DNA of 64,000 nt from Drosophila persimilis. Taxonomy: Eukaryota > Arthropoda > Insecta > Diptera > Drosophilidae. This document shows, in pieces, positions 27,104 to 40,592 of this stretch (position 1 is its first letter; every line of letters starts with the position of its first letter). The translations under genes were made by a program, and so were the position numbers. The stretch covers positions 4,154,001-4,218,000 of the forward strand of contig NW_020825289.1 of assembly GCF_003286085.1 (NCBI RefSeq), written 5' to 3'. The notes under the pieces were generated by a model that was not told the origin of the DNA, searched no databases, and saw only the letters and a list, made by a program, of their open reading frames with translations.

Positions 27104-28174
27104 CGAGGGGGAACGCTGTGAGTTGCTGCGGACACCGCAACTCTACGGTTATACCCGATACTAAGTCAGTATGGCTCTCCTCCGGCAGACGCCGCTAATA
27201 TTAAAAGACACGACAAACAGTGCGTGCGAGAGAGACAGAAAATCAGTCTGAGCGTGACGTCGGGCGCTGCGTAGGCAGTGCAAATTGATTTCTTGCTTTT
27301 GGCTACAAAAATGATCTGATCTGATTCAGATTCAGCAATCTGATAGATATTATCATTGTCTATGATTCTGCGTTTTTAGTTTTCTTGTATCCTCAATATT
27401 ATGGATGCAACAGTTTTTCGTCCTTTGTGGGGGCGGAAAGGGGTGGGGCGAAATTTTGAGATATTCGTTTTATAGTGAGATCTAACAGGAGTGCGGATAC
27501 TAAATTTGGTTACTCTAGCGTTAATAGTCTCTGAGATTTGTGGATATCCCCAGATTTTCGTCGTTTGCGGGGCGGAAGGGGGTGGCGAAATTTTGAAATA
27601 AACTCGTCTAAGTCCGATATCTTAGAAGTGTGGATACCAAATTTGGTTGCTCTAGCTTTTATAGTCTCTGAGATCTAGGCGGTAATGTTTTACTCTAAGC
27701 AAAGGCGCCTATGCTACGTGTGTGTTAGAGAGAGACAGGGCGAGAAAAAATGAAATTGTTTTCTTGATGCTGGCTATAATAATAATACGATCCAATTCAG
27801 ATTCTGCAGTCTAAAAGAAATGGTCATTCTCTACGATTCTGCGTTTTTGTTTTCTCGTATCTTTAAAATTGTGGATGCCACAGATTTTCGTTCTTTGTGG
27901 GGTCACAATCATAGATAATGACCATATCTATCAGATTGCTGAATCTGGATCAGATCAGATCATTTTTAAAGCCAAAGGGAACAAATCAATTTGCAGTGGG
28001 TACGCAGAGCCCGACGTCACGCTCCGACTGATTTTTTGTCTCTCTCGCACGCACTCTTTGTCGTGTCGCTTAATATTAGCGGCGTCTGCCGGAGGAGAGC
28101 CATGCTGACTAAGTATCGGGTATATGTATATGTAGAGTTGCGGTCTCCGCATCAACTCACAACGTTCCCCCTCG
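27104..28174. mobile_element. Composite inverted-repeat element (foldback/MITE-like)
   Basis: About 270 bases at the left (27104-27372) are repeated in inverted orientation at the right (about 27903-28174), with roughly 85-90% identity by eye. Both ends start GAGGGGGAACG(C/T)TGTGAGTTG. Inside, a unit ending CCAAATTTGGTTGCTCTAGC...TCTCTGAGAT occurs twice (about 27420-27540 and 27545-27675). A third, direct and truncated copy of the left arm lies at about 27715-27900. There is no transposase frame. It sits between two P450 relics. The sequence resembles a repeat I associate with obscura-group intergenic DNA; superfamily not determined. Confidence 0.7.
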
Positions 28175-28182
28175 CGTTTTCT

Positions 28183-28730
28183 TTAATTTCGCGGCATCAG
28201 GCGTATCCAGTAGCCAGCTTTGGGGGCAACGTAATACTAATAATAATAATAATTTACAAAATGAAAAGAGGGTAGGTAACAAGACACCCCAATACTTACG
28301 GGCAATGGGTATTCGTTACGATCAATTGAGAACCGTTCTATTAATAGAAAACTTGCCAGAGCAGTGGTGTCTAGTGCTTTTTAAATGAATCAATTTGAAT
28401 AAGCATTTGTGCCTTTTAAGGAAACCCCTTTCGAAACTCTCTCTATCCATTCTCTCTTCCTATACGTAATAAGCTAATGTTTTGGGCACCCAAACAAAGA
28501 GAAATCGATTTATGATTTGTTTTCGTTATCAGTTTTCCAGCCTATCAGTCGAGTACGAGTATTTTGTACACAATCAAGCTGATGCAATGTCCTGAAATTT
28601 GTATTAAATTGGGGAAACCTTCTGATGTTTGGATATTTGACGAGCGGAAAGTAAGCAAGACCTGACAACAAATGTATCAATTTGTGTATAATAAATTGTT
28701 AGAAGGCCTATCAGTATTAATTCACTAATC
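28183..28730 (-). pseudogene. P450 locus relic, copy B (decayed CYP9 duplicate)
   Basis: 28183-28230, read on the minus strand, encodes APKAGYW(I)RLMPRN plus stop, almost identical to the C terminus of the intact P450 (APKAGYWMRLMPRK, 24071-24121). 28298-28336 reads ERFSIDRNEYPLP, matching the PERF region ERFSDERKNEIVPYTYLP of exon 3 with an internal deletion. The rest of the gene is missing or unrecognisable, and the composite repeat abuts the 3' end. This is a clear remnant of a second P450 gene. Confidence 0.7.
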
Positions 28731-31700
28731 TTTCGACCTTGCCATTGGCCTACAAAGAAGCAGCAAACTTTGAGAGCTGTCAGCTCTGTGGGATCCAGCT
28801 CAATTTCAATTAAGTTAGGAAACTTTTCCCATCTTCCCCCATGAATGCATGCATATACGAGTATGTTTGCTTATGTCATCCGACTAGAACTTCAGTCTGT
28901 CATGTCACGCGTGGCGATCAAATATGATGTAAGCCCCGGGACCTGAAAGCGCTTCGACTCCAACTATTGTCTTCATGTGGAGGTTTACTGTTTGAATATT
29001 TTAGCATATTGACCGACGGCGAGTCGCACGCAGCCAACGACACTGGCAGTGGGGGCTCCACTCCGGTGGGGCAAAAACTGTTAAAACATCAAATTAGCCA
29101 CAAGCGTTATGCCAGAAATATAATTAAATATTTAGACAGTTTTGTTATCGGGCAGAGTCTTGGCTCTGACTGGCGGACGTTTGTTTGGTTGGTTTTGCTG
29201 CTATTTCGCTTCATTTCGTCAGTTTGGAAATTTGCAACAGCATTTCTGCGACAGACACACAGTGGTGGGTAATCAGTGGCAGAGGCAGGGGAAGGCAGGG
29301 GAACAGAAGATATATTTCAGCAGCTATGATACATCAAATGCCAATGGCAGAAGCGGAAGACGGAGAGGCACAAGTTAGTCTGGGTACAGTGGAGACTCCC
29401 TTTCGAAATATGTTCTCAGAAAAAAAGCCTGGAATATGGCATATCAATGGCAGAAAAAGTTTCTTTGGGAAACGTCAAAGCAAACAAAAGTTAAACGCTC
29501 AAGATTCCATTAGCCAATACTTGAATACGGTTTTTAACGGGTCTAATTATATGAATCTGTATCTGTATCAGACAATAGTTAATCAAAGATTTTGGGGCAT
29601 CTTGGTTGAAACATCAACCAACTCTTGCTATAGCTAGGCTACACCCGCTGCAGTGTTTTCCTTCTTAGCCATCTTTCACTGTGGCAACGTAACCATATTC
29701 ATATGGTTATTCAGGGTTTATTCACCCCTTTCTGCCAGGCAATGCACAAATACATACAGAGATGTATATGTACATATGAATGAGCTTGTGTGTATATAAA
29801 CCCACATAACACAACTTTCGTTTGCTTGGCTGTTTCCTCATGTACATGTTATATTGTATGTTATACGTACGCCTTTAACATTTTATGCTCAACTAAAGTG
29901 TTAGACAATATATGTACATATGTAGGTATATGTGTAGTATATGTTTAGGAATCTGTGGGTGTATCGTGTTTATGTGTGCTGCATTTTATCAAAGCTTGCC
30001 CAGCACTTGCCGATGTCTGTCAAAAGCTATGAAGCTCTCCTGCTCCACTCTCGGCGTTACTCTTCACCACTGCTTCTATTCCATTCCATTTCATTCTATT
30101 CTATTTCGCTTCTTTTTTATGCGCAAATCATGCTGCATCATTAAATCTTTTCCGCTGGGGCTGTCGTTGCTGCTGCCTCGGTCTCTTCTTTTGTGGCTGT
30201 TGCTATTTCGCTTTTGCATTTCCTTTCGCTTTCTGTTCAGTAGCCAGCACTCTGTCTCTCTCTCTTTCTGTGGAGAGAATTTATAGCTTTCAGCGTTGAT
30301 TTTGTTTGGGAATCATTCTCTTTTCCATTCTGTGTTCTGTGTTCTGTGTTCTGCGTTCTGCGTTCTCCATTTTCTTTTTTTATTCGGGTCTGTTCTTTTT
30401 TATGTGTTTTTAAGTAGTCGTAAAGCGTAACACTTGATGAGATATTAAACGTTACCCCAACAGCAGCGGCAGCAGCAGCAGCAGCAGCAACAGTAGCAGA
30501 AAGGATACCACATAAAGCAGGAGGAGGGATCCGGATCGGGATCACACATTGTTGCACTTTGTTTGATTTTATGGCATGTTAAATATTGGTTTTTGAATTT
30601 TTCATTATTTCCTGGACCCGAATCGACGACGAGCAAAAGACTTTGAATGGCCGTTTAGTAGATTTGAGGGCTCCTAAAAAACGAGTGAGAAGGGGACAAA
30701 GAGCGTATGAAAGAAAGGCAGCAGGATACGTAGTCGTGGGGCAGCCACACCTGACAGGGACGCCTGTCTGCCTCATCAGGGCGTATAAAGAGACCACAAA
30801 AACGAAAGGACCTTGTCTGCCAACTTGTCAATGAGCCCTGGCAACTAAATATTTTATTAGGCAGTTGGCAGCACCAAGCACACACACACACACATACAGA
30901 GAAAAAATACGGGAAAATTGAAGAACAAGAAAAGGCAGATGGAGAAGGATGTACATATATGTGTGTGTGTGTGTGGTCGTGATTGCGTGAAATTTAGTAG
31001 CTCTTGGGGCAATGTAGGGACAGACAAGTTGATGCTGATGAGCCTCATGATGATGATGATGACGATGATACGGGTGTGGACGAGGATGTGGATGCGGCTA
31101 CTGCCTGATGAAGTTGCCTCTGCCTGTGCCTCCGTCTGTCAGGGGAATTGGGGATATGGCGGCAAAGTTCCTTGACTCCACCCCAGCCCTCTTTTTGGGG
31201 CATGTTTGCTCACAATTGGTTGTACGTGTGCAACATTTTTAAGTAGCTTTCCTCATGATTTCTCTCTCTCTGCCTCTGTCCTTCGTTTCTTAGCTTCAAG
31301 GAAAATGCCGGGGAAACATATGTTTTCAATTTGACTGGCAATGGAGGACCTTGATTGAATTTACATTTACCTACGCCAAAATGAAGATCGATGCTGTGTC
31401 TGGCCAGCTTTAAGAGCTTCAAGTTCAACTAACCAACAACTATCCAAAAGTTCATCTGTCATCTGACAGAGTCCCCAAAGAGGGACCCACCGAGAGAGGG
31501 AGAGTCGAGTCACAAATTACATTTGCGGCGTCTGCTTTTCTGCATCAATCATACGCACCGTGTTCATGAGGAGTAGCAGGAGCAGCTGTCGGAGCGACGG
31601 GGGAACTGTGCTGTGGCAACCCCTTAGGGGCGGACACAGCGTTGACAGGAGCTGCCTCCTGCCTGTCTGCTGCTAGTGAAAGCGTCGCCTAATTGTATGC

Positions 31701-32000
31701 TACATGATTTGCAAGTGAGAATGCTCCACTCCAGCCCCAAATCCTACTATGTACAGGAATCGTCTGGCAAATTAAAATAAATTGTCAAAATTAAAGAGAA
31801 ACTTTTGCTTTTGCTTTCGCTTCATTCTCGACATTGTTCGCTCCGTAGCTTGTTTGCCTGCTTAGGAATTCAAATGCCGTCGTTCAGGGGATCCTACATG
31901 GCCCATGACTTGTCGTACAAGCTTGTCTCTGCCTCTGTATCCGTATCCGTCTGTGTCTGTGACACTGGCCCCTTCCTCCCTCCACTTTCTCCAATATACA

Positions 32001-32022
32001 TGTGTGTGTGTGTGTGTGTGTG
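32001..32022. repeat. (TG)n microsatellite
   Basis: Eleven TG units. Confidence 0.95.
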
Positions 32023-35000
32023 CGTTTGTCCTTTGGCTGACATTCATTTGGAATGCGGGGAGCATAACGACGGATCTCAACTTTTTGCATATTACGCACT
32101 TGGTCACGTACATTCCTTATATTTATTTTGCATAAGTCACGGGCTCCCGCGCGGTTGATGGATGCCAGGGACGGATAGAAGTAGAAGTAGAAGTAGAAGT
32201 AGGCAACTTTAAGACTGGATCCGGTTGAAAATTAGCTCAATTAAGTTGGGGCATATGCAGACAGTGCCGCCGATAAGGCAGTGCCGAACAAAGGCAGTAG
32301 GCAATACTCCTTAGACACGGTAATGGGACAGGGAGAGGAACCAGAGAGAGGAACTTCACGACGGAGGCAGAGTATGAATTATGGCCCAGCACTTATGAAC
32401 GTTTTTACTGTTTTCATTTTATTTATTTGGCTTTTCATTCTGCTCTGTGACCTTTCGCCCAGCCATCCGCAGCAAGTTCAATGGCTGTGCCACACTTACA
32501 CACAGCCGCAGCCCCATCCCCAGCCCCAGCGCCAGGCCCGTGCCGTTGTGGCAACAGCCCCAAAAAGCAGGAGCATTTTTTATTTCGCATGTTGTGACGC
32601 TAAGTGCTTCCTGGCTGCCCCTGGCTGGGGTCTGGGGCAAGGTGCCACATCAACTTTGGTTGCCACGCCATAATATTAATTGTGCCCCGCTTGAAAATGT
32701 ATTTCTTTTTTATCCCCCCACTCCCAACCTCCATGCTGTACATATAAATATATATTGTATGAAGGGACATTGCTGGAGGCCACTTAAATGCCATTAAATT
32801 TTTATGCATTGCCATGAATGATGTGCGTGCACTCTTAAATTTTTCATAATTATTCATAGCCCGGCATTTGCCTGATAATCGGCCTTTGTTCTTTTGCTGC
32901 TTTGGTCCAGGCTCGCAGCTATTTGGTCAGCCGCCATTAAAGTCGGCTTTTGGGGTCCCACTTGGCTTATGAGTATTTGCATTTCCGCACTTCACTTTCC
33001 CTTGCTCGGGGGCTGGGTCGGCGAATTATGATTATTTTTAGCAGCCAGATGATGCGGCCCACTGACAAAGAGGGTGCTGTTGCGGGGTCGGAGCCGGTGC
33101 TTGCCTCAGTTGTTGTCAGACCTTCAACTAGTTCCAGCTCCACTGTCAGCGTTTGTCAACCCTCCCGAGAGTCCTGCCCCCCATCACACGGTCCGTGGGT
33201 CGCGTCTGCAGCAGATGACAAATTGTCTCATCAGTCAGTGTAGAACAGAACTGAACAGAACAGAACAGAACAGAGCGGTATGGAATAGAACGCAATGGAA
33301 CGGAAGTGGACCGGTGCTCGAGCAGAAGTTTTTTGTGCTCACAGGAAAAACAATCATTATTATTGTCTACTTTTGAGGGCTTCATCTGCATCCACACAGA
33401 GCGATATGCAGACATGCGAAGTATACAGAAATGGAACATGAGATAGAAGGCAAAGAATAAGCAAAAGTGTGTGTTTTTGTCTTTTTCAATGGGTTTTATA
33501 CAAATGATGTGAAGGTTATGTGTGGAAACGCGGTAAGTTATAAGTCTATTTGTTGTTTATTTCTTTTATTCTACTGACCATAAGTATCGCTATAAACATT
33601 ATATTCAACTTCTTTAATTTCCGTTCATTTTGGTCAGATCTTTGCCACAATCTTTCCCTAACAACACTGTCGTTCTCCCAGTGTAACCTCCCATTCATTC
33701 CCCTCCCTCCTGCACACACATATGCGCACTCGCACTCACACTCACACCACCGGCGAGCCGTCTCAGACAGTCAGACACATGTGTTTCTGACAACCTGCCG
33801 CTCATCGCCTCGTGTGACATCATTTATTATATTTCATTTGGCATGTCTTACCTTGTCTGCATTCGTCTACCCGCCCCTCTGCCTTGCTTGGCCAAGATGA
33901 GTAATGGAATGCAAAATATATGAAAACTTTCCTCCTTGGCTTCGCTCAGCCATCAGCCATTTAATGAGCAAAGTTTCAATTAAATCGAAGCTTTCTGCGC
34001 CATGTCTCTGTACTCCGCTTCAGTCTCAGCTGCGGCGCAAACAAATCGAAGCAAATAGAAACCTCTCCCACCAGCCACACGCCCCACGCCCCTCACTCGC
34101 TGACAGCAATGCCAATAAAACACAAAGCCAAAGAGAGCAAAAAGTTTATGGGTTTTCCAGCGATTTCCCCGACTAAATCACAGCTAAATCTCTCATCCCC
34201 CCACTGCAGTGGGTGGATTTTATTTGTTTGTCGTTCAATTTTTTTTTTCTCTCTGTTTTTTGTTTTGTGTGTGTTTTTTTTTGTTTTGTTTCAAATGTAA
34301 ACTGATAAAAACAATTGAAAGCAAACAAAACCAAATGGGGGAAAAAAGTAATCTTTAAATTAAGGGTCGTACAGTGCTCTCCTCTTCCCTCTGGGGAGGG
34401 GTGGAGGGTATGGTGTGGTGGACCCTCTGCCCGCGCCATTTTCGGCAGAGCATATACTCGTAAGTGAAGTCATTTGGTTTCGATTTGAATTTAAATGGTT
34501 TTCGGTTTCGTCCTTTTGGCCACATTAAAGTGCTTACCACAAAAATTTAAATTGAAGAAATTTCCGCTTTCTCGGCGTGTATGTGTGTGTCTGTGGGTTT
34601 GTGGGTTCCGAACGCACGCACACCACGCACTGCGGGGCGGCACCCGAAAAGCGTGCTAGGCTTTAATTGATTTTACTCTCCGACCGCGTTCATGTGTAGG
34701 CCCCATTATGATTTAATTAACTGTTTCACTACTGGTATATGCGAGTATTTTCGCGGTAATTCATATTTAGCCCCCCATTGGCGTGCCAGACCCTACAATC
34801 GGCATGGTGCAGATGTGTGTTTGTTTTATAAATTAGCCGCTGGCTCGGGCCCTGCATAATTTTCACATTTGTGTTTTATCTAAATGTATAATTTAGTTTT
34901 TCATTATTTAACACAATTTGTGGCGTGGCGTGGTGCTAGTGGGGAGTGTGTGCGACAGATTAAGGGATGGACAGAGTGACCTTGCGAGCAGTCAGGGACA

Positions 35001-35665
35001 GAGAGCTTAGGGACCTTTCCTTCGATTCCCTACAAAAAGTGAGGGTGAGGCAAAGAAGTCCTGGAATAGACAGATTTTGGCTATAAGTATATCTAGATCA
35101 GCAAATGTTGAATCCTTTTTAATTGTTTCTCCAAATGTACATTCCTTTCATGATAGCTTTCGAGCTCTGGTCCCATATTTCCGCTCCCCAAAGCCTGGGT
35201 AATTTGCATAATTCCGCCATTTAATTTGGCATGCTCTAATTAAACTAGTTAATGGCCTTTTGTGGCCACCCACGAGAACTGTCGTCTGCCGCGTCTTCGT
35301 CCAATTATGACGTTTTCTGGATTCTCGCCTCCGCTGCCCTCTCAACCACGATCTACTCTTGAGACGTAGTTCTTAGTGCCGGTGCAGGGGTCCTTTAAGG
35401 AGAGCACTAAGGAGCAGCACTTAGCAGCACTGCGTATTTCACAGTTCATTGCATTGTTATATAATTTAACAGGCAAACACCTTGCCCGAGTGCACACACT
35501 CAAACACACATTTCCGCCCCCATTGTGATGGGGGTGGGGGGCTGCCAGAAGCCAGGCAACAATGTAGCCCAGTTTATTTGTGCTAAAAAGAGTTTTCCAG
35601 ACTTAGCTTCCCCCCCGTCGCTTCTGATGCTTAAGCAGGGGTCCCGTATCAAATGTTCACTCACC

Positions 35666-35668
<3 letters not shown>

Positions 35669-35702
<34 letters not shown>
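35669..35702. repeat. (AC)n microsatellite
   Basis: About 17 AC units. Confidence 0.95.
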
Positions 35703-35706
<4 letters not shown>

Positions 35707-36454
35707 TCGTACTTATGAAATGGCTTTGAGGAGAGTTTGTGAGTGTATAAAAAATTGCTACAAAAGATGCCATTAAAAAATCTTTGTGTTGCCACAAATA
35801 AATCCAGCACATACACACTCGCACCACAAGGAGCTTTACATCCATCAAAGTGAAAACTAAGTCACAAGAGAGGGATGGGGGCAGAGGCAGGCCAGCAACA
35901 AAAGTTCCTAAGCCGGTGTGGGTGGAGTGGGTGTGGGGTGGAGTGGAGTGGAGTGGAGTGGAGTGGAAGGGCGGCCAGTACAGTACCTTTCTTTCCCATT
36001 TCAGATGGCTTAACACATTTTACACTTTAACAATTGTTTAGCCCGGCCCGCGCCGCACTCTCACTCTCACACCCTCCGTTCCCCACTCACTTGCACTCGT
36101 CTCTCATGGCACTCTCTACTCTCCTCTCCCTCTCCCTCTCCAGACTACCCACTTTCAGGCGGGACCCATTTAAATGTCACTTTAGACGCGTCAGAGGGGC
36201 TCCAGTCCGAATCCGAATTCAAATCCAAAGCCGAATCTGAATCTGAATCTCACACATTAACACATCTTCGTGTGGCGCCAAAGCCTCATAAAACGCGCTC
36301 TCCGAAACTATTTTGGCAGGGGCGTGGGCGTGTCGAACAATAAATTTTGTACCCCCTCTCCCTCTAACGGAGTTCTCCGTTCTAAGCCCTGTTCGTGGAT
36401 CGTAAAAAAGCGCCAGCGACAATTTCCGTGGAAAATCCGCTTTTAAAACGCACA

Positions 36455-36474
36455 TGTGTGTGTGTGTGTGTGTG
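36455..36474. repeat. (TG)n microsatellite
   Basis: About 10 TG units followed by an interrupted TG stretch. Confidence 0.9.
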
Positions 36475-39060
36475 CGTGTGTGGGCTGGAAATGCGATTTG
36501 AACTTTTTTGCTTCAGTGTATGGGTATTTGCATATAAAGTGAGGAAAAGATGGAGTGACAGATGGGAGAACGATGCGTGCACTGCTGTCGCTATTCACAC
36601 GCCGGGTTAGAGCCTTTTAGCCAGTGCCAATACGTCAATAAATTGGTTCGCCGTGGGAGCAAAAACTACGCCAAGCTGACAGACAGTTCAATTTGGGCGA
36701 TGCTACTGCTGGCTTGTATCTTGATACACTTTCTGTGAGTGTTATTAACCCTATCAGAGGCTCAAAGATTGTATTGTATCGGCAGCTGCGGCCGGCTGTC
36801 TATGTAAGAGATTCTTAAGTTTTTCAGACTTTTGGCTGCATTTTCTGGTGCGGTATAGAAGGGTAGCAAAAGCTTCGGACACAAGGCTATACCTGCGTAT
36901 CTACATATGTACATATGTATGCCTTTTTTAATGTCTATACGCTTCTCTTGCTTGTTTATCTTTTCGCTCGTTTCTTTGTTCCATTCCATTGTTGCTGAAA
37001 ATCGACTGTCAGCGATGGAGCATACTTTTGGGCTGAAGCTGGAAATGCAGTTGCATACCACGGAGGGCGACAGATGTACAATCCGTTCGAATCCTCTACC
37101 GCTCTATCCTCGTCCCTTGCTACCTGATCGATGTGTCATTTTGACAAGCAAATTAGCATACGCAGAGAGGGAGAGAGCTGGAGAGGGGGGGAGTTGCAAC
37201 AAGAGGCACAAGCCTCTGAGGAGACAGCGTCATTTGCTGAGGATGATCGCCTGGGAGCTGCTATGGGATGGTTTAAGGTGGGATCGGCTTAGATAGGATG
37301 GGATGGGGATGGGACCACCATCATCATCATCGTTATCATCATGGCCATTCCCGCTGAGCGTGTGCTTTGGCCAAACATTTCCATTTCGAATGCATCTTCA
37401 AAGACAGCATTTGCAATGCAAAATGCTGCCGGCCCCCGCTGCCGTTTGAATGGGGATCGGATCGTTACATAAAGTATGCCACCAGAGCCGCACAGCACAG
37501 CACAGCACAGCGCCAGCGAAAGGCCAGGAAAGAAAAGGAATAGAAATGGCTGGCCGGCTGCCTGGCTGGCGAAGAAGGTGCAGCCCGAGTTGGAGTCAGG
37601 ATCCGACCGGTGCGCCAGCAGCCTCTGGCAACGGCATCTTGATCATGTCATTTGTTCTGGGCCGTGGCACTGGCACTGGCACTGGCACCGACTTCTGTGG
37701 CAGTCGCTTCTGCAGCTGGGCTGCCACTTCCCGTTGGCCATAAACTGAGTCTAAAATAATTGCCCCAGCGCTGATTTCAATCAGCTAATTGACATTTTAT
37801 GATGGACACATTCCTCTCCAATAGACAAATGAACGTCGAAGGTTGCCCAAATATTACATGAATTGATATGTTGTCCATCATATCGAGAACGTTCTTCATC
37901 ATCGTTCTCTCCAATTCAATTCGATTTAGTTGGTTCGATAGATCGCTGGATAGCTGGATCACTGCTCGATCGGTCTGGGGATCGTCTGTTCTGTCGCTCT
38001 GTGCCCACTTTGGGCATACCAATCGACTGTCTAGGCGGCTGTCAGATGCCTTAACGGACGGGCTACAACATGGTGTGGCATGTTTCCTCCTGATAGATGA
38101 CTCTGATTTCGTAGAAAACGAAAGGCCGCCTAGGGTCTGTCTAGGCAGTCTACCCTGCCGCCACCTGCACCACATGCCTGCCCGCTCTCCCAGTTGCCTA
38201 TTTTAGTGCTAATTAATGAGAAGTACAAGCAGTCGTTCTAGTCGTTGCAGCTTAATTTGTCGCGGCTAGAGCGACTCGGATTGGCGAAGCCAGTTCCATG
38301 TTGCATGCACCAAGTGGGTAGCGCGAGATTGACGTGTCATCCGTGCTGTTGTTGCTGTTGCTGCTGCCGCTGCGGCGGCGTCTCTCCCTGTCAGCGACTG
38401 GACCTCTGTCGCCTGGTCAAGTGGAGTTGGACTGCGAGTCCGACTCCAACTCCATCTCCGACTTGTGCCTGACTTGTCGAGGAGTGTGGTGTGGTGCGGC
38501 AAGTTTCTATTTGCATACGCGCTAGCTCCGAGTGGCCCGCTTGATTTGCTGCCCGCTTGATGCCGCAATTGAATGAAAGTTTTTCGGCACGGCCAACGCC
38601 TCGCGGTTTTCACTAAAGTGCCTCGGTCGAGCCGTCGATTAGATTGGGCCACAGCATTTAGCTAATTACCGAGCTTGTCGAAGAGTTGTCTTCGCAAAAG
38701 GGAAGGGGGCCTAGCGAGGTGGAGTCACCTGAGTGGCGGTCAAACCGCTCAGAAGATGTCAGCCTGGTCGGATGGTCAAGTCGGATGCGGTTTTCTGAAT
38801 TACTTCCAGTTGAAGAGTAGCGAAAGCACAGCATCTGAGGATGTGAATATGTACCGTCATAAGATATTCAAACAAATAATATAAGCACCATATTGCAAAA
38901 ATCCAATCGGTTGGCTCTGGTGGAATCAAGAAAGTCAGTGTGACTCTACTATAAGTATATACTCGTAGTATAGTACTATAAGTATTAAGCCATATTAAAA
39001 GTGATTATCTGGATGTAGATTGGATTGGTTGAAATAGATTGGTATATTACAGGACCGTAG

Positions 39061-39640
39061 CTGTCCTAAGTTTTCATACAAAATTGCATTCTAGCATTTT
39101 AATCTAGTTTAAAATTACGGAATAACATTTTTTTTTATTTTTTAAGTAAAAATTCAACATATTGTTTAGTTTTTATTTTTATTAATGCTACAAATAAGAG
39201 TTATTTCGTAGCTTATATAAAAAAAAATAAATAATTAAATAATAAATGTACGTTTTCTATTTCTTTTAAAGGTGTAATTTATGTATTACCAAAATTGAAA
39301 AAATTTCAATATTCTTTATCTATGATTCAATACCTTTCATATGATGCATCATATGTCCTTCAAGGAAAAACATTCCATTTTTTCTTTTAAAGTTTGTTGC
39401 AGTCCTAAATGTAGTATTTATTGGCAAACAAAATACCAATAAAAACGAAAATATTATACAAATGTAGACAAAAAATTACTATTTTTGATTTTAAAGGAAT
39501 TTTTCCCCTTTAACTTTGTTCAACGCTTTTACTTATGTCTAATTTGAATTTTGTAGTTTTAAATAATTTGAAAGTTTTGTATATTTCAAAATACATTTAT
39601 TATGTTGCGTACCTTCTGGTCTTAAACGTTTTTTATAGGA
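39061..39640. other. Strongly AT-rich segment
   Basis: Roughly 75% A+T by eye, rich in poly-A and poly-T runs, unlike the flanks, which are nearer 50%. No coding frame or repeat family is recognised. Could be an old inserted element or simply AT-rich spacer. Confidence 0.4.
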
Positions 39641-40558
39641 TTCCAGTATCCTTCGTCTCACCCATTCGGTTCTCCCACAATCTCCCATCATCAGAGGTGT
39701 CTACACCCCTCCCCCCCCCTGTCCGTTCTACTCGATCATCAATTGTTCGGGCTGTGAACACGCACATCCAGGACGGGGCTAATCCCCTGGGGCATACTCC
39801 TCCGATACTATGCAAATTTCGAGCATTCTGTTTTAGTTATGTGCAAATTTATTGTTTATAAAAAGCAGTAGTGCCACCAGCAGGGGTAAGGGTAAGGTAA
39901 GGGGTAAGGGGGCCGAGGTAACAAAGGGACAGCGGAGAGCGATTGCTGCCATTGTTTTTAGTTTTTTGTTATTTCTGTATTTATTTATTTATTTTTTATT
40001 TCGGTGGTGTGGTGTTTGGGGAGTTTTTGTGCCCCGAGTTGTGCTTCTGCTCTATCATCAACTGGTTTCGGGTTACGTGCACGCACACAGAGCAGAGTCC
40101 GGCGAGGAGGAGAGCGGAGATGCAGCAGCGATCACATAATTCGTGTTGCTGCCTCATCATTCTTATGCTTTTCCAGGCTGCGGCTCTGAGGCTGGGGCTC
40201 AGACTGGGGGCTTTGGCTTCGGCTCTGGCTCTGGCTCTGCAGTTGGAGAGGGAGAGGGCGAAGGAGAAGGAGAAGGCAGGAGCATCAGAACAAGAAGACG
40301 TTTTTTGCCAAGTTTATTTTTATCAACAGCGGCAGCATTTTGCTGCCGTTGCATGATGCCTTCTCCACCTCCTCCTCCTCGAACCCCACCAATTCAGCCA
40401 GGCCAGTGCCTCTGCTGCTGTGTGTATCTATAAAGACAAGAGCCAGGGCTTTTGCGGCCCGGCATCTCACGATCTTTAACATGTTTTGTCTCGATCAGTG
40501 AAATCATTCAATCAGAACGGTCAGCATCGGGCTGCGGTCGTTGCCAGGAGACACATAC

Positions 40559-40560
<2 letters not shown>

Positions 40561-40590
<30 letters not shown>
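40561..40590. repeat. (AC)n microsatellite
   Basis: Fifteen AC units. Confidence 0.95.

Positions 40591-40592
<2 letters not shown>

Noticed and set aside
28967..29637. Overlapping + strand open frames of 101 and 150 aa
   Set aside because: Two frames compete, no motif or splice structure links them, and codon use looks random.
37070..37110. tRNA-like T-loop (GTTCGAATCC)
   Set aside because: No matching T-stem, anticodon arm or acceptor stem could be formed around it.
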